From NCBI GenBank assembly GCA_023435545.1, contig JAEYRQ010000409.1:1-7407 (forward strand): a stretch of DNA of 7,407 nucleotides, in the 5' to 3' direction. A program made the position numbers and the translations under genes. Positions 6,873 to 7,407 of the stretch are shown here, in pieces (positions within the stretch are counted from its first letter, which is position 1; each line of letters starts with the position of its first letter). The notes under the pieces were generated by a model. The model had not been told where the DNA came from, searched no databases, and worked only from the letters and a program-made list of their open reading frames with translations. Source of the stretch: Pseudomonadota bacterium. GTDB lineage: Bacteria > Pseudomonadota > Alphaproteobacteria > Rhizobiales > Tepidamorphaceae.

Positions 6873-7407
6873 ATGTGCGGACGGAGACCACGGCTGGCCC
6901 TCGGTGCTGTTTGCGCCGGTGTGGTCCTGGCACTGTCGATCGCAGCCTCCATGTCCACCGCTGGCGCCGTCGAAGCTGTGCGTATCGGCACCTTCGACAG
7001 CCCGACCTTCGTCACCGCCGCGCCGGGCTATCCGAAACTGCTCTACGTCGTCGAGCGTGCCGGCCGTATCCGTGTGCTGCGCAATGAGGCGAAACTGGCG
7101 CAGCCCTTCCTCGACATCTCCGACATCGTCCGCTCGGGCGGCGAGCAGGGCCTGCTGTCGATGGCGTTCGCGCCAGACTTCCGCCAGAGCCGGAAGTTCT
7201 ACGTCGCCTTCACCAACGCGAACGGGGCGCTCGAGATCAATGAGTTCCGCTCCGTGCCGGACCGGCCGGCGCGGGCCCGCAAGGCGAGCCGGCGCGTGAT
7301 CCTGCGCGTCCCCCATCCGGGCGCGACCAACCACAATGGCGGCCAGCTGCATTTCGGTCCGGACGGCCGGCTCTATATCTCGACCGGCGACGGCGGCAAC
7401 CTGCAGC
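6873..7407 (+). CDS. Secreted PQQ-dependent sugar dehydrogenase (GSDH/soluble glucose dehydrogenase-like), 5' part
   Basis: The frame from the ATG at 6873 stays open for 178 codons to the window edge, so the C-terminus is missing. Residues 1-32 look like a Sec signal peptide: RRPR, a hydrophobic core of about 8-25, and probable cleavage after A32 (AGA|VEA). The mature part starts a six-bladed beta-propeller of the glucose/sorbosone dehydrogenase family. LLYVVERAGRIRVL (57-70), EQGLLSMAFAPDF (91-103) and TNHNGGQLHFGPDGRLYIST (152-171) followed by GDGG are its signatures. H154 in NHNGG aligns with the catalytic base His144 of Acinetobacter soluble glucose dehydrogenase. The enzyme probably oxidises aldose sugars in the periplasm with PQQ; the real substrate is unknown for most members. 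It is divergent from usp and has an excellent AAGGAG ribosome binding site. Confidence 0.9.
   Translation, partial: MCGRRPRLALGAVCAGVVLALSIAASMSTAGAVEAVRIGTFDSPTFVTAAPGYPKLLYVVERAGRIRVLRNEAKLAQPFLDISDIVRSGGEQGLLSMAFAPDFRQSRKFYVAFTNANGALEINEFRSVPDRPARARKASRRVILRVPHPGATNHNGGQLHFGPDGRLYISTGDGGNLQ

Noticed and set aside
6779..7015. N-terminal extension of the universal stress protein by 79 residues
   Set aside because: It runs antisense into the signal peptide and first strands of the PQQ dehydrogenase, which has a strong ribosome binding site and family motifs.

Overview
The window looks like a housekeeping stretch of an alphaproteobacterial chromosome, most likely from a Rhizobiales-type organism. 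Three things suggest this. The DNA is GC-rich with strong third-position GC bias. The Fur-family protein lacks the CxxC zinc motifs and resembles the alphaproteobacterial Mur/Fur branch. The gene order usp - nfu - tsaB - rimI - fur/mur - plsC - miaB - phoH - ybeY - corC is one I associate with that order. The assignment rests on pattern recognition; no database was searched.

Layout, right to left because nearly everything is on the minus strand. A universal stress protein gene (6278-6778) is followed by a 147-bp gap holding a plausible promoter and an Irr-box-like iron operator. Next come the Nfu Fe-S scaffold gene (5576-6130) and, after 70 bp, a very compact run: tsaB, rimI, fur/mur, plsC, miaB, phoH, ybeY and the first 12 codons of what is probably a CorC/YbeX gene, which leaves the window at base 1. 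Four junctions in this run overlap and the others are 7 to about 93 bp, so one transcript with translational coupling is likely. On the plus strand, diverging from usp, a secreted PQQ-dependent sugar dehydrogenase (GSDH family) starts at 6873 and runs off the right edge. No gap exceeds 300 bp. No tRNA, rRNA, insertion sequence, CRISPR array or clear intrinsic terminator was seen.

How the genes fit together. TsaB (t6A) and MiaB (ms2i6A) both act on A37 of tRNA. RimI acetylates a ribosomal protein N-terminus. YbeY with its PhoH/YbeZ partner acts in rRNA processing and ribosome quality control, and CorC/YbeX usually accompanies them. Nfu supplies Fe-S clusters and is known in other bacteria to support MiaB, an enzyme with two 4Fe-4S clusters. 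Metal control appears twice: a Mur/Fur regulator inside the operon and a putative Irr operator over the nfu promoter. PlsC makes phosphatidic acid for membrane lipids.

I found no undescribed multi-gene system. The observations most worth a second look are the Irr-like box over the nfu promoter, a perfect 22-bp palindrome inside tsaB, and two mutually exclusive hairpins around the ribosome binding site of the PQQ dehydrogenase.
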